DNA of 64,000 bases, taken from NCBI RefSeq assembly GCF_036417845.1, contig NC_090020.1, positions 32,472,425 to 32,536,424 of the forward strand, in the 5' to 3' direction. This document shows, one piece after another, positions 41,449-51,549 of the stretch. Below the pieces are notes generated by a model. The model was given only the letters and a program-made list of their open reading frames with translations, had not been told where the DNA came from and did no database searches. This DNA comes from Apteryx mantelli. Lineage: Eukaryota > Chordata > Aves > Apterygiformes > Apterygidae. The first letter of the stretch is position 1. Every line of letters begins with the position of its first letter. The position numbers and the translations under genes are program-made.

Positions 41449-41472
41449 ATGAGGGCGCCGAGCAGGGGCTGA
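41449..41472 (+). promoter_or_regulatory. Upstream ORF in the DAPK1 leader
   Basis: ATG at 41,449 with G at -3 opens a frame of seven codons (MRAPSRG) ending in TGA at 41,470-41,472, 37 nt before the DAPK1 start codon and in a different frame. Short terminating uORFs of this kind commonly lower translation of the main frame and allow reinitiation. Its use depends on the leader being as drawn. Confidence 0.55.
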
Positions 41473-41490
41473 AGCCGGCGGCGGAGGAGA

Positions 41491-41506
41491 GGCGGCGGCG
41501 GCGGCG
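41491..41506 (+). repeat. GGC run in the 5' UTR
   Basis: Five GGC units plus one G, three bases before the start codon. The same triplet is scattered through the preceding leader. Such runs form stable structure in the RNA and can vary in length. Confidence 0.8.
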
Positions 41507-41509
41507 ACC

Positions 41510-41571
41510 ATGACCGTGTTCAGGCAGGAGAACCTGGAGGACTACTACGAGACGGGGGACGAGCTCGGCAG
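41510..41571 (+). CDS. DAPK1: Death-associated protein kinase 1, first coding exon (partial)
   Basis: Encodes the first 20 residues and two bases of codon 21 of a calcium/calmodulin-dependent Ser/Thr kinase that acts at the cytoskeleton in cell death, autophagy and membrane blebbing. The start MTVFRQEN is the DAPK1 N terminus; DAPK3 starts MSTFRQED and DAPK2 differs more, so the paralogue call is firm. Relative to the human protein as I recall it, there are four conservative changes: Val9 to Leu, Asp10 to Glu, Asp14 to Glu and Glu17 to Asp. The start codon has a strong context (GCGACCATGA). The exon ends after ELG plus AG, so intron 2 (phase 2) cuts the kinase glycine-rich loop (LGSGQF in the family). 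The rest of the kinase domain, the calmodulin segment, ankyrin repeats, ROC-COR region and death domain must be encoded beyond 64,000. Confidence 0.93.
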
Positions 41572-44163
41572 GTAGGCGGCGGCGTTGGGCTGGTACCCCC
41601 AGCGCCCTGCGCTTGGGAGTGGTGACTGTCGCCGAAACGAGACCGGGTGGCCTGGGATTATGCACCGAGTACGGCCCGGGTTCCTGTTTGCCTTAAATCA
41701 TCGCGCTGCGCCTTTGCCTTTCAAGATAACACTGCGTGCTGGAAGGCAGAGAAAGGACTTCGATTTTAAGCTACCGCATGTTGCTTTTTAAGATCAAGCT
41801 AGTAGGATTTCGGAGTTTGGCGGTTCTTAATTAACACCTTTTAACTTGAGGTGCATGTGGCTATAATACAGCTTGTGCATGTGTACATGGTCCCTTCAGA
41901 TGTTAGATACAGTTTTAAAGAATTGTAATGCTTCCTGTTGCTAGTCAAGTGAGTAACTTAACGTAGTGAATTTATATCAAGGATATTTTCACTGTGTTTT
42001 TAGGCTGTCGCAACGAAAGACTCTGTATGTGTTGCGTGTCACTTTTGCTTCGATAACATCATGAGAGAAGTGAGAGAAACCATGTAATTGTTTTTTATTA
42101 ATGCCAATGTAATGAAGATCACTCTTAGGCATCACTGTTCAAACTGAAAGTCAGATCAAGAGATTTATAGCAGAGTGCTGCAGAGAAAGCACCGTCAGCT
42201 TGAACCTTGTTTACTGAATGCTGTGTAATCATCTCCTGCCACAGCATTTGTGGTAGAAAGCTCAAACTCTTACTCATATCTTCTTTTTGGCAGTGTCTGT
42301 GGATTATAAGATTGTTAATTTATCATTGATTTAAGTGTGTTTTGTGAGGGTTCTCTTTAACATCCCTCCCCCCCCTTTTTTTTTCTTAAGTACGGTGGCA
42401 TTTTAGTACATCAGTATAGCAGAAACTTTTTTAATGTTCATGTCAGTGACTTCCAAGCTTACAGTCAGTGTTTAATTACTACAGAGCAGTCTACGTGAAG
42501 CAGATGATCCCATGTCTATTTTTGTATACCCTTCCAGGGTAGGATCCAATACTAGTAGACGCTGCAAATGATACTGGATACTGGCGTAGACAGAACTCAG
42601 AAAAAGACTTACTTAAAAAAAAAAAACAACACTTCAACAGGAAGTTCATGGGGCTATCTTTAAAATAAACTTCATCACATTTGTATAGCTTAAAAGCTTG
42701 TTGCCTTACCTGTACAGGTATGTGAAGGGTGTGTAATTTTATTTTTTATGAAGCGTTCTGGGTAGGTCTCTTCATACATATAGAATAGTGGGCTATGTTG
42801 GATAGAGTATTCATATTAACTTCTCAGATAGCTTGTTAGAAAGATATGTTGTCATGTTGGCCCATAAGTTAAGGTTGTTTGGTCTAAATATTTTGTTTGG
42901 ATACATGAAATTGTTTGATTTGGTCCCTGTGATTTTTGACAAGAACATGTTGAATGTTTTGGAATTCAGCTTTAAATTTCGGGACTGATAAAAATGAAAC
43001 TACGTCTGTGTAATGGATACTGATACATGATTTATTTTATAGATTATTTTTGGATCTGTGTCTTTATTTTTTTTAACTTGTTTGGTTTCTCAAGGTTTTT
43101 CAAGGAGAAAACAATGTCTGTCTGCTTGTTAAGAAAGTGTTAAGGTTTATGCAAATGCTCTTGTATTTATTTAAAAGAAAAATTGTCAACAGAATGTTTG
43201 CTCCTCCATGCATGTTTATTAAGTGGAATAATTGCCCTAAGTCTAATTACGTAGGAAATATTTAAAAATGTGGGGATTTTTCCAAACAAACAGGCTTTGG
43301 AAATTGCATGCTATCTCCGGAACAAAACAATGATGACCAAGAGTTTCATTTTTAACGTATAGAGAGGTGCAAAAACTGAATAATGTTATCTAGTAAAAAA
43401 TCAAATGGAGTTTTTCAAATTGACTGAATAATAGATAATGGAATTTGATAAAAATTTGGTATGTTAATATGATCAACTACAAACAAAGAATTACAGTATT
43501 GAAGTTATTTTTATTTATGATAATGCTATATATGCTTGGCATTCTGTCTGGACCCATGATGTTTTAAGAATTTACAAGAATTAGTTAAGCTCAATTTTTG
43601 TTTTTCCTTTAAAAATAAACAAAACTAAGCACATCATCTACTTTTGTTAAATAAATTTTAAAAAAATGACAAGACACTGTCAAATGTTTGACAGGGCTTT
43701 TGTTTTAAAAACTAATGTGCTTATTTAAAAGGGCCAGAGCTTTCACTTCAGCATCACTTTGAGAAGCCCAAGGTTTTCTGTTGATAAGTGTTGCCATAAA
43801 AATAAGAGCAGGTAAATCTCAGGAAGGTTGTTGTGTGGTTTGGTTTAGCGGTATTTTCAGCTTCTTTTTAAATGTAAATTTCTAGAGTTGGTTGAAATTC
43901 TCTTTTGTAAATCTTACCTCTTTCCATTCTTTCTCTCTCCCCTTTCCCTTAGGTTTCTCACCTTTTTGTTTGCATATAAATGTAGTTGCAAATGTCAGCC
44001 CTGAGGCTTAAAACTCAGGAAGCAAATGAATACTAAAAACGCTTTTGACTTTAAAATTTCTTGTGATTGTTTGGGAACCTGAATCATGATTTTACTGTTT
44101 GGGCTAAGCAGTGATGAAAGGTTCAATTTTGCTAATTCAACCTATTTTTTTCCCCCTTTTTAG

Positions 44164-44215
44164 GGAAAAATTCCTTTATTGCCTCTTATTCAGCAGCAGT
44201 CATGTGGCAATCAAG
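44164..44215 (+). other. Possible cassette or pseudo-exon in DAPK1 intron 2
   Basis: A 52-nt segment preceded by a long pyrimidine tract ending TTTTTAG (AG at 44,162-44,163) and followed by AAG|GTGAAT. Read in the frame left by exon 2 it has no stop. However 52 nt would shift the DAPK1 frame, and the encoded residues resemble no known kinase part, so it is more likely a chance pair of splice sites. Confidence 0.12.
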
Positions 44216-46395
44216 GTGAATAAATGAACAGATAAGTTTTCATTGGTTGAGGGATGTTTGCATAAATGGATCCTACAGTTTCCAGGACTCCTTGCCTTTT
44301 GAGCAATTCAGTAAAGATGCAAATATTTTGAACTTTTAACCTTCTTATTTTCGCTTGTAAAATATTTAGTTATCTTTATTATCTTATGATCCTTCTGACA
44401 GTAACCAAAAAGTCGCTTTGCTATTCTAGCAAAGGTCACTCAAAGATCAAATGAATTGTGTAAATGAAATTTTGTATTGAAACTAACATAGGAGGTTTAA
44501 ATATAGCTTGCATAAAATCCAGAGTTGTTTGAAACGAGTAGAAGGACAGTGATATGACCAGACTAAAAAAATACACTTCTTAGTTTTATGGCAGTTCACA
44601 GTGCCTTTGAAGAAGAGTATTCTTCATTTTTTTTACCAATATGTTTGAGTTTTAGTCTGTTCTTTGTTTTGTTTTGATTTGTCCATAGAAAAAATAATAA
44701 AGGAACTTGGAATTGTGAGTACTTACAGGATCACCCTTAATTGTCTTGTCTATATGTAATTTGTTCTGACACCTTTGTGTCTGTTAAAGTTGGCTTATGT
44801 TTTTGGTTGTCTTAAGCTTGTGTACCAAAACAGTCTCATGAGACTTGTGGATCAAATGGTGTGTTTAGTAAAGAACATAGATGAAGATTCTGCTTTTAAT
44901 CATTGTGTATGCTGCATTATATACATTTTTTTTCATCTTACTAAAGTGATACATATTACTGCATTGTTCATATCTCCTGCAGATGTGGTAAGCAGTCATC
45001 TAACCATGAAATTTCAAGGGCTGATAGAGATTTAGTTCCTGCTAGGGTAGAGATTATCATGCAACAAATTTGCTAAAGCTATTTTGTTCATTTTAATTCT
45101 GCCTGCATTTGCAGGCTGTGTGATCGTGCATTTCAAATACCCTGTTCCAGTGCCTTTACTTCAGCTCACCCAAAAGACAGGAATTAAAGTTCATCGGTAT
45201 TCAAAACCTCACCATGGTGAGCATGCAGGTAAACACTGTGAAACCAGATTAACTAATCAAAGTGCTGGAGTTTTTTTGTTTTGTTGTTGTTCCTGGCTTT
45301 GGGGGGTTTTTTGTTTGTTTTTTTGTTTTTAACTGAGTTTGGTCTTCTCTAGAAGTTAGAGCACAGTAGCAAATGTTCCACTGCTTGCTTAATTACAGGG
45401 AATGTCACTGAAACAAAGCTACACTGGAGACACCTTGTGTATTATTATATGAATTAATACAGTTTTGTGATTTAATTCATGGTCTTATAAACACCTCTGC
45501 GCTTCTTCACTTTTTTAAAAAAAACCTTCTTTTTAAACTGCTTCCTAAAAGAACTGCAGGTTGTTAAAATACTGTTTTCAGATAGATTGAAGAATGGTAT
45601 TTGCATTGCACTGTGATAAGATATGTATGTATATACGCACAATTTTTTAAAAAATTCCAAGTGGAGGACTTTAATATTAAAATGTCGGTTTTGAGTGGTG
45701 TGCTTCTGAATGAGATGAAACGTCTGCATGTGCGTAGAATTTGGTCATCAGATCAAATGTTTTTGAAAGGTGACAGGAATAAAAGTAAAAGTGGCAGATA
45801 CCTAGAAAGTATCTATTAGGAAATCGATCAGCTGATAAAATTTTCTTTTGCTTGCACACAAATGCGTTTTTTTTAAGTATAGTGAGAAGTATAATGTGGA
45901 GAATGAATGGAGAAATAGAACAATACTGTATATTAAAATAGCTACGATTAATAGTAGATTGCTATTGATTCGAAAAATAGAAAAAGGTACCTAATGATTT
46001 TTAAACTTCAAGTTCATTTGAACCTGTGGGTCTCACTAGAGTAACACTTGCAACTTGTTCAACATGCAGAATGATGATGGATCTCAGCAGTTTTGGACAT
46101 CAGTCTATATTTGCTTGATAGTTCATGAAGCAGAGAAGTTAGCAGGGTTAGCGTACTGCTTTTCACTGTTATCTGAGGTATCTAATCGCTTCATCAGTTG
46201 TGAGAGAAAAATGCATAGGATAACATGCTAAAGGTGCTGATAAGAGAGAACAGGCAGTTATGCAAACATGAGGATGTGTATTTACAATCTGAAAAACACT
46301 CTTTTACCTTTGAGTGTTCAGTTAGAAGAGAAAATGTTTCCGGAGAGTGTGAAAACTGATTTCTGTAGTAAGAAGCAGGGATGCAGGCGGAAGAC

Positions 46396-46571
46396 TTTTT
46401 TCCTTTTTTCCTTTTTTCCTTTTTTCCTTTTTTCCTTTTTTCCTTTTTTCCTTTTTTCCTTTTTTCCTTTTTTCCTTTTTTCCTTTTTTCCTTTTTTCCT
46501 TTTTTCCTTTTTTCCTTTTTTCCTTTTTTCCTTTTTTCCTTTTTTCCTTTTTTCCTTTTTTCCTTTTTTCC
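46396..46571 (+). repeat. Octamer tandem array, 22 perfect copies of TTTTTTCC
   Basis: A 176-bp pure pyrimidine tract on the sense strand of DAPK1, 22 units of 8 bp with no substitution or slip, followed by a partial unit TTTTC. Perfect homogeneity points to recent expansion or ongoing length change. The repeat is a mirror repeat of a homopyrimidine, the classic condition for triplex (H-DNA) formation, and in RNA it is a long binding platform for pyrimidine-tract proteins. The open frames through it on both strands (FPFFLFSF-type and KGKKEKRK-type) simply translate the array and are not genes. Confidence 0.97.
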
Positions 46572-49379
46572 TTTTCATATCAGTTTTTAGAAGTGCTGCT
46601 TTTTAGAGCTACAAAGGCTGTCCCCTTGTCTTTCCATACACTGTAACAGTTACTGTATTGCACTCTTGTTTTGGAAGGAAAGTAAAAACACTTAATAAAA
46701 AATGCTTGGATGATAACTAGAATTTGACCTTCATGGTGCTTTTCAGACCTGAAAACCTGAACTAATCTTAATAAAAAGATGACATGCTGAAATTGTGAGT
46801 ATTGTCAAGTTCTATTATGAGATGTATAGCATGTTAAAGTCTTTTGAGGTAAACTTGACAGTCTTGAAAGAGGACATATCATCTTAATTGTATTAACTTA
46901 AAACCCATGCCAGCTGTCTTTATAATAATATTATAATGTAAAACATTTTCCTTTTAATTGTCAGATTAGAAAGTCATATAGAAAAATAGCAGAGCAATGT
47001 GAATGATGGTCTAGTAAGGCTAAAAGAGAGTACTACATGTTATGTCCAAAATTTTAACAACGCTAAATTGAAATTTCTGACTTCTATTTTGTCCTATAAT
47101 CTTATTGAAGCCTCAAGTTGCTCCATTAAAAGGCATATGTTAACCTTTGTTTTTCTACAGAATGAAAATGGTTAAATACTGAAGATGCAGAATATACAAA
47201 CCTTTTCAATATCGTTTTTGCTGTAAGATTTGTATAAACAGACCAATAAATGCAAATGTAGAATTCTCTACTTTCATAACTACATGTATACAAATTCTGG
47301 TAATACATGATAATGAATTACAGCAGATCAAGTGGACTATAGGAGTTCTTCAGGGACAAGGACCTGGGAAAGAACCATAAAAATGCTGGCGGCAAAGTCA
47401 CTGTACAAGCAAGAAAAATGGTTGGTTGATTGGTTGGTGTGATTTGTGGGTTGCTTTTTCTTTAGAGAATCCAAAATTGCTGATTTCAGATTACACCGTA
47501 GAGCCCTTTCAGTGCTGCATGTGAACAATTTCAGTGTTCTATCAGTCTTGTCTGCTCTCAGAAGAAAAATTTGGTTATTCCATGCTGTGACTGTTGTGGT
47601 GACACTGAGTGGAGCAAGTCTGGACCCTGGTAGTTGCATGAGGACTAGAAAATAATTTCTCTGAAAAGCATGATGGGAACAATTATTCATCTCGGTCTCA
47701 TTTCACTTTACCTCCAAACCATGCCTCAAAATGCCTTTTTTTTCATAAATGCATAATAAGTGATGAACTGTTGATTATGCAGACTGCGTTAGAATGTCAC
47801 CATTCAATACTACTGGTGACAATTATTGCCTTATAAAATGCATTGTGTTGTTGCTGCACAAGAGGTGCAGATGTTTTTTCGAAAATAATTGCTTGATTCT
47901 GCTTAGTTTATTTCTCTCTCTGGAGAAAAAAAAAGTCTCCTTAATGGGTCTTTTAAAGCAAAGTATAATTAAAACTATAGCTTGCTGCTTATTCTGTGTC
48001 CTCACTTTAAATGCACATAACTTTGCAAATTTAAAGTCATCAGGAAGTAGATAAAAATATTTGTCTTTGATTTTCTTTCTTAGTTAGCCTCTGCAGGGTA
48101 CAATCAGTACTGGAATTGCTGTGTTAGGGGTGTGCTTGAACTTTCATTAGCTCTTTTTTTGTCCTCCCTCCTTTTTAAATTCATAATCTCCTCTTACAGA
48201 TGTTCAAATATGTCACTTCCTCTACTAGAACTGTGTGTACGGAACAGAATTTGGCTATTTAGGTTAGAAAAAGGGAGGCTGAGGCTGCATTTTCATGATA
48301 ACTGCATGCCAAGCTAAATCCATGCTGACAGTGACTTAAAAGAACAGTACCGCGTTCCTCTGCTGTGTGTTTCTGTTCCCTCTTTTGTGCCATCACTTGC
48401 ATACACGCAATGATGCTTTCAAAATAAAAAACACCTTATATCTAATTTATGGCAACAGTCCCCATTTAGATCAGCTGAAAGCACTGGTAAAAATCTCAGC
48501 CTCAGTAGAGATGTGATTGCCGCTGTAAATCTACTTCAGGTTAAATACATGGGAAGGACAGAGATAAAGAGTAATGTTGGTACAAGGCCAGAAGAATATA
48601 AACTGACAACAAGGAAGTGGAGCTGGAAATTAGAATGCCAGAGTACTGAGATTCTGGACAAACCTTGCAGAATAGCTGCTAAAACTGGTAACATTTATTC
48701 AAAGGCTTATTGGTTTTTTTGGAGGAAATTACATATTTCCTGTGAGAACCACAGCAGAATTTAATGGTCAGGTGTCCTTATGTTTTTAACTGGCTTGGTT
48801 AGGCCTCCAGCGAAACAACACAACTTATGGCACAATGTATATTACGAAGGAAAAGTGTCAGTTAAAGCAGTGGTTTTTTAGTTTGTTTCCTGTGTGATAC
48901 TGGATTGCATAGCACTTCTGTCTCAGATTAGATGACTGTTTCTCAGACTGGATTGTGACTCCCTTACAGGAAGATAGGTGAGCCAAGGGAGGATTTTCCA
49001 ACAATCCTGAAAAGCATTCATCAGCTCATAATGCAGTATAGTAGATTTTACTTAACCATCAGTTAAGTAAATGTAAACCAAATAGTTTGTGGCTGAGCTA
49101 GGAGGAAACAAAGAAATGTGGACAAGGAAAGCTTACCTCTAAAGATCCTGAAGCCAAAACTGCTTCCTTGTATGTCTTCATTATGCAGTAAATACTGGAG
49201 TAAATGGTTTAAAAAAAAACAAAACAAACAGTAGCATGGGGTATAAGGGACTGAGCCACGTGATTGATATAGGTAATTTTTTTTATATTCTAAAATTTCA
49301 TTACTTGGAGGTTATACAGCAGGAGTGGAGCCCACATGTTTTGGTCTGTTGTTGGGTGACATTCTTGTCATTTTTAGTG

Positions 49380-49665
49380 CAGTTATGGAAAAGGCTAATA
49401 TCAGAAATGAATTTCAGGGGCAGGTGTCTACCCATATTCTTGTGCAATATGTTGTAAAGGCCTCCTTTACACAGTATTCTGCAGTTCTGATCACTATATT
49501 TCAAAGAAATTGCCCCTTTTCTACTTTAAGACAAAGAACTACAATGGTCAAGCTGTGGGGAGAAGCTTTCTATGAGAGGAGACTTAGTTTGGTTTGTTTA
49601 GCCTTGCAGCATGAAGCTTGGAGGGGTATGATTTTTAAGTATACTGGAAGAAAACAAATACTTGA
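49380..49665 (+). mobile_element. Old CR1-family LINE fragment, ORF2 C-terminal part
   Basis: DNA and translated sequence both resemble the end of the CR1 reverse-transcriptase ORF. The plus strand carries GCAGTTCTGATCACTATATT at 49,481, matching the CR1 block that follows the conserved LEYCVQFW residues. About 85 bp later, a frame containing YERRL, then SLVCLALQHEAWRGMIFKY, aligns with the CR1 order [26 protein letters not shown]. The strand is opposite to the young CR1 at 28,586. Divergence is high and the ends are fuzzy. It leaves an open frame of 126 codons at 49,325-49,705 that should not be taken as a gene. Confidence 0.6.
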
Positions 49666-50940
49666 GGAAAGGAAGAAACTTTTGTATTTAAAAGATACAT
49701 ACTAGCTGTGCATTTAAAATATTCAAATAAATGTACACATTGGAAACTGAAAGGCTGCTGGTCTTTGGGGATGTGAAGTTTGCGAACTGTCTTTGAAACA
49801 AAGGTATATGAGCAGAGAACCTAAATTGTTTCAAGATTGAGCTTGCCAAATTACTGCAAAGGATTGCATGACACTGTTCTTGAATTTAGAGATTAACTTT
49901 GGGGAAGGATGAAGGTGATAGGGATTTGGTCATTGTAGACATGTGTTAGATCACTTTTAATTCCCTTTCAAAGTTTCCAGTGCCAGTTTCCTGTGGGACA
50001 TTATATTCTTAGAGGTTGTTGGTCTTTTGTACTAAAGTTACTGTATTTTGAGTGTGATAAAATTTTCTCTTCTTTTTCTTTTGTGGCAAATGGTGATGTT
50101 GAGGAAACTGTCTTGTAACAGATGTCCTTCGCCCCAATCACACGGTTTAGGATTGCTTTGAAACACTAAACTGAGTAATTCACATGATGGTCTGCAGCCA
50201 TATTCACTTGTCTCAATGTATTTTATTCCCTTCCCCTTGTTCCCTCCTGATTGCTTATGTGAATACGACAAATAGACAACTTCTTCGAGAGACAGCACTG
50301 CTGAGGAGGAAGCATCACTACATTGCTACCCAGAGCATGTGCACACATTCAGCACCATCAGCAGGGACCTTGCAGGGCAATGGTGTACTGTTCTTTAAAA
50401 GGGCAAGCCTTCCATTTTTATGAAAGCCACAGTCATCTGCCTGCAGTGCAAGTCTGTTTGTTTGTTAGGAAGCTTAGAACATCTTGCCTGTACTTGACTG
50501 AAAGAAAAATAGCTCTTACTGGATGATCACAAACATAGGAGGAGATAGTCAATGCTTGGAAGAGTTTATAGTCAGTTTAAAATACAAGCATTCTTACAAC
50601 CTGATTGGCAGGCATAGTCTCACTGAATTCATTGCTGAACTTTTCAGAGAATTGAGCCTTTGGAAAGGAAAAAAATAATTGCTTTGAGCAGTACCACTTG
50701 GTCTATGCACTTCTTGCTTAGACATAATGCTGAGTTATCCTTTAACTTAAATGGCATAATGCAAATATTTAATTTCCACTGTATCTTTATTTGTAAGCAA
50801 TTAATGCTGTGTTTCTAAGTTTTCACTGATTATCGAATGGACCCTCCTGATATGTAAATTGGCTTCTGAACTTCTGTACCCTTCCCCAATTTTCTCTCAA
50901 ATATCAATAATTAGTCACAGTAAGATTTGAGGTACTGGAT

Positions 50941-51020
50941 AGGATGCGTCTGTAGAAGCGTTTGGTTAGAGCACCTTACTCATGTACCCATGAGACTTGG
51001 GATCAGAGTGATATTTTCCC
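50941..51020 (+). mobile_element. tRNA-derived SINE-like relic
   Basis: A stretch reading GTTTGGTTAGAGCAC near 50,959 looks like the D arm of a tRNA (GTTGGTTAGAGC), followed at tRNA-like spacing by CATGAGACTTGGGATCAGAGT, which resembles the region before and including the B box (GGTTCRANTCC) with changes. The acceptor stem does not pair and the T arm is damaged, so it is not a working tRNA gene. It resembles the heads of ancient tRNA-derived repeats found across amniotes. The family is not assigned. Confidence 0.35.
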
Positions 51021-51518
51021 CAGGTCACATTGTCTGTTGAAGTTGTGGTGTTTTGAAATTGTTACTCTTAGGGGAGAGAGGAAGGGTGTTGAGCTTCTGG
51101 AATCTTTGGTGACTCTTAACTGGCTTATGATCATAGAGAACTGGAATGGTGCCTTTTGTCTCTCCTTTCTATATTTTCTGAAACTTCTGGTCTTGTTGAC
51201 CCTTGTTGCAGGGTGGTCTGCAGCTTAAGAGGATTGGACTTCATTGCTGAGATGGCCCCTTGTAATACTGTATTCCTAAATGAGAACAAGAAAGACAGTG
51301 CTTAAAACTTAGAATCATACGAATCTATGTTCTACCTGGTCTATACTGTTTGGTACTGTGCTTACTTTGCTTAGGTATATAGGTGTAGCTAGGTATAGGT
51401 AAAGCTAGTTTTTACATTACTTGATAATATTATATTGTTTTGACATTGTTCATAGCTAAATTATTTTGCCGAGTTTAATGAAGATTTAGAAGCTGTTTCC
51501 TCCTTCTCCCTCCTTATC

Positions 51519-51549
51519 CACACAGGCAAATAGTTCACACAGGCAAATA
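51519..51549 (+). repeat. 17-bp tandem duplication
   Basis: CACACAGGCAAATA occurs at 51,519-51,532 and again at 51,536-51,549, period 17 bp. It is most simply a replication-slippage duplication. Confidence 0.8.

Larger units (their letters stand above)
41400..41571 (+). other. DAPK1: DAPK1 exon 2 (110 nt leader plus start of coding region)
   Basis: The acceptor AG lies at 41,398-41,399 and the donor CTCGGCAG|GTAGG has GT at 41,572-41,573. The first 110 nt are GC-rich leader containing a seven-codon uORF and a GGC run at 41,491-41,506 that ends just before the start codon. The exon edges are read from splice consensus and from agreement with the known DAPK1 protein start; the exact acceptor is less certain than the donor. 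Confidence 0.75.
40340..41600. promoter_or_regulatory. DAPK1: CpG island covering the DAPK1 promoter and first two exons
   Basis: GC content and CpG frequency rise abruptly near 40,380 and fall just after the exon 2 donor. The island contains the presumed promoter, exon 1, intron 1 and exon 2. Human DAPK1 also starts in a CpG island, whose methylation silences the gene in several tumours; that is family knowledge and not something this sequence shows. Very long open frames run through the island on both strands only because stop codons are rare in such GC-rich DNA. Confidence 0.92.

Noticed and set aside
40432-41511. A 359-codon open frame on the minus strand, and other long frames on both strands, across the CpG island
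   Set aside because: Stop codons are rare in DNA this GC-rich. The peptides are Arg/Pro/Ala/Gly strings without domain character, and the real gene start lies on the plus strand.
46268-46606. Open frames through the octamer array on both strands (112, 86 and 69 codons)
   Set aside because: They are direct translations of the TTTTTTCC repeat, whose 8-bp period simply lacks stops in those frames.
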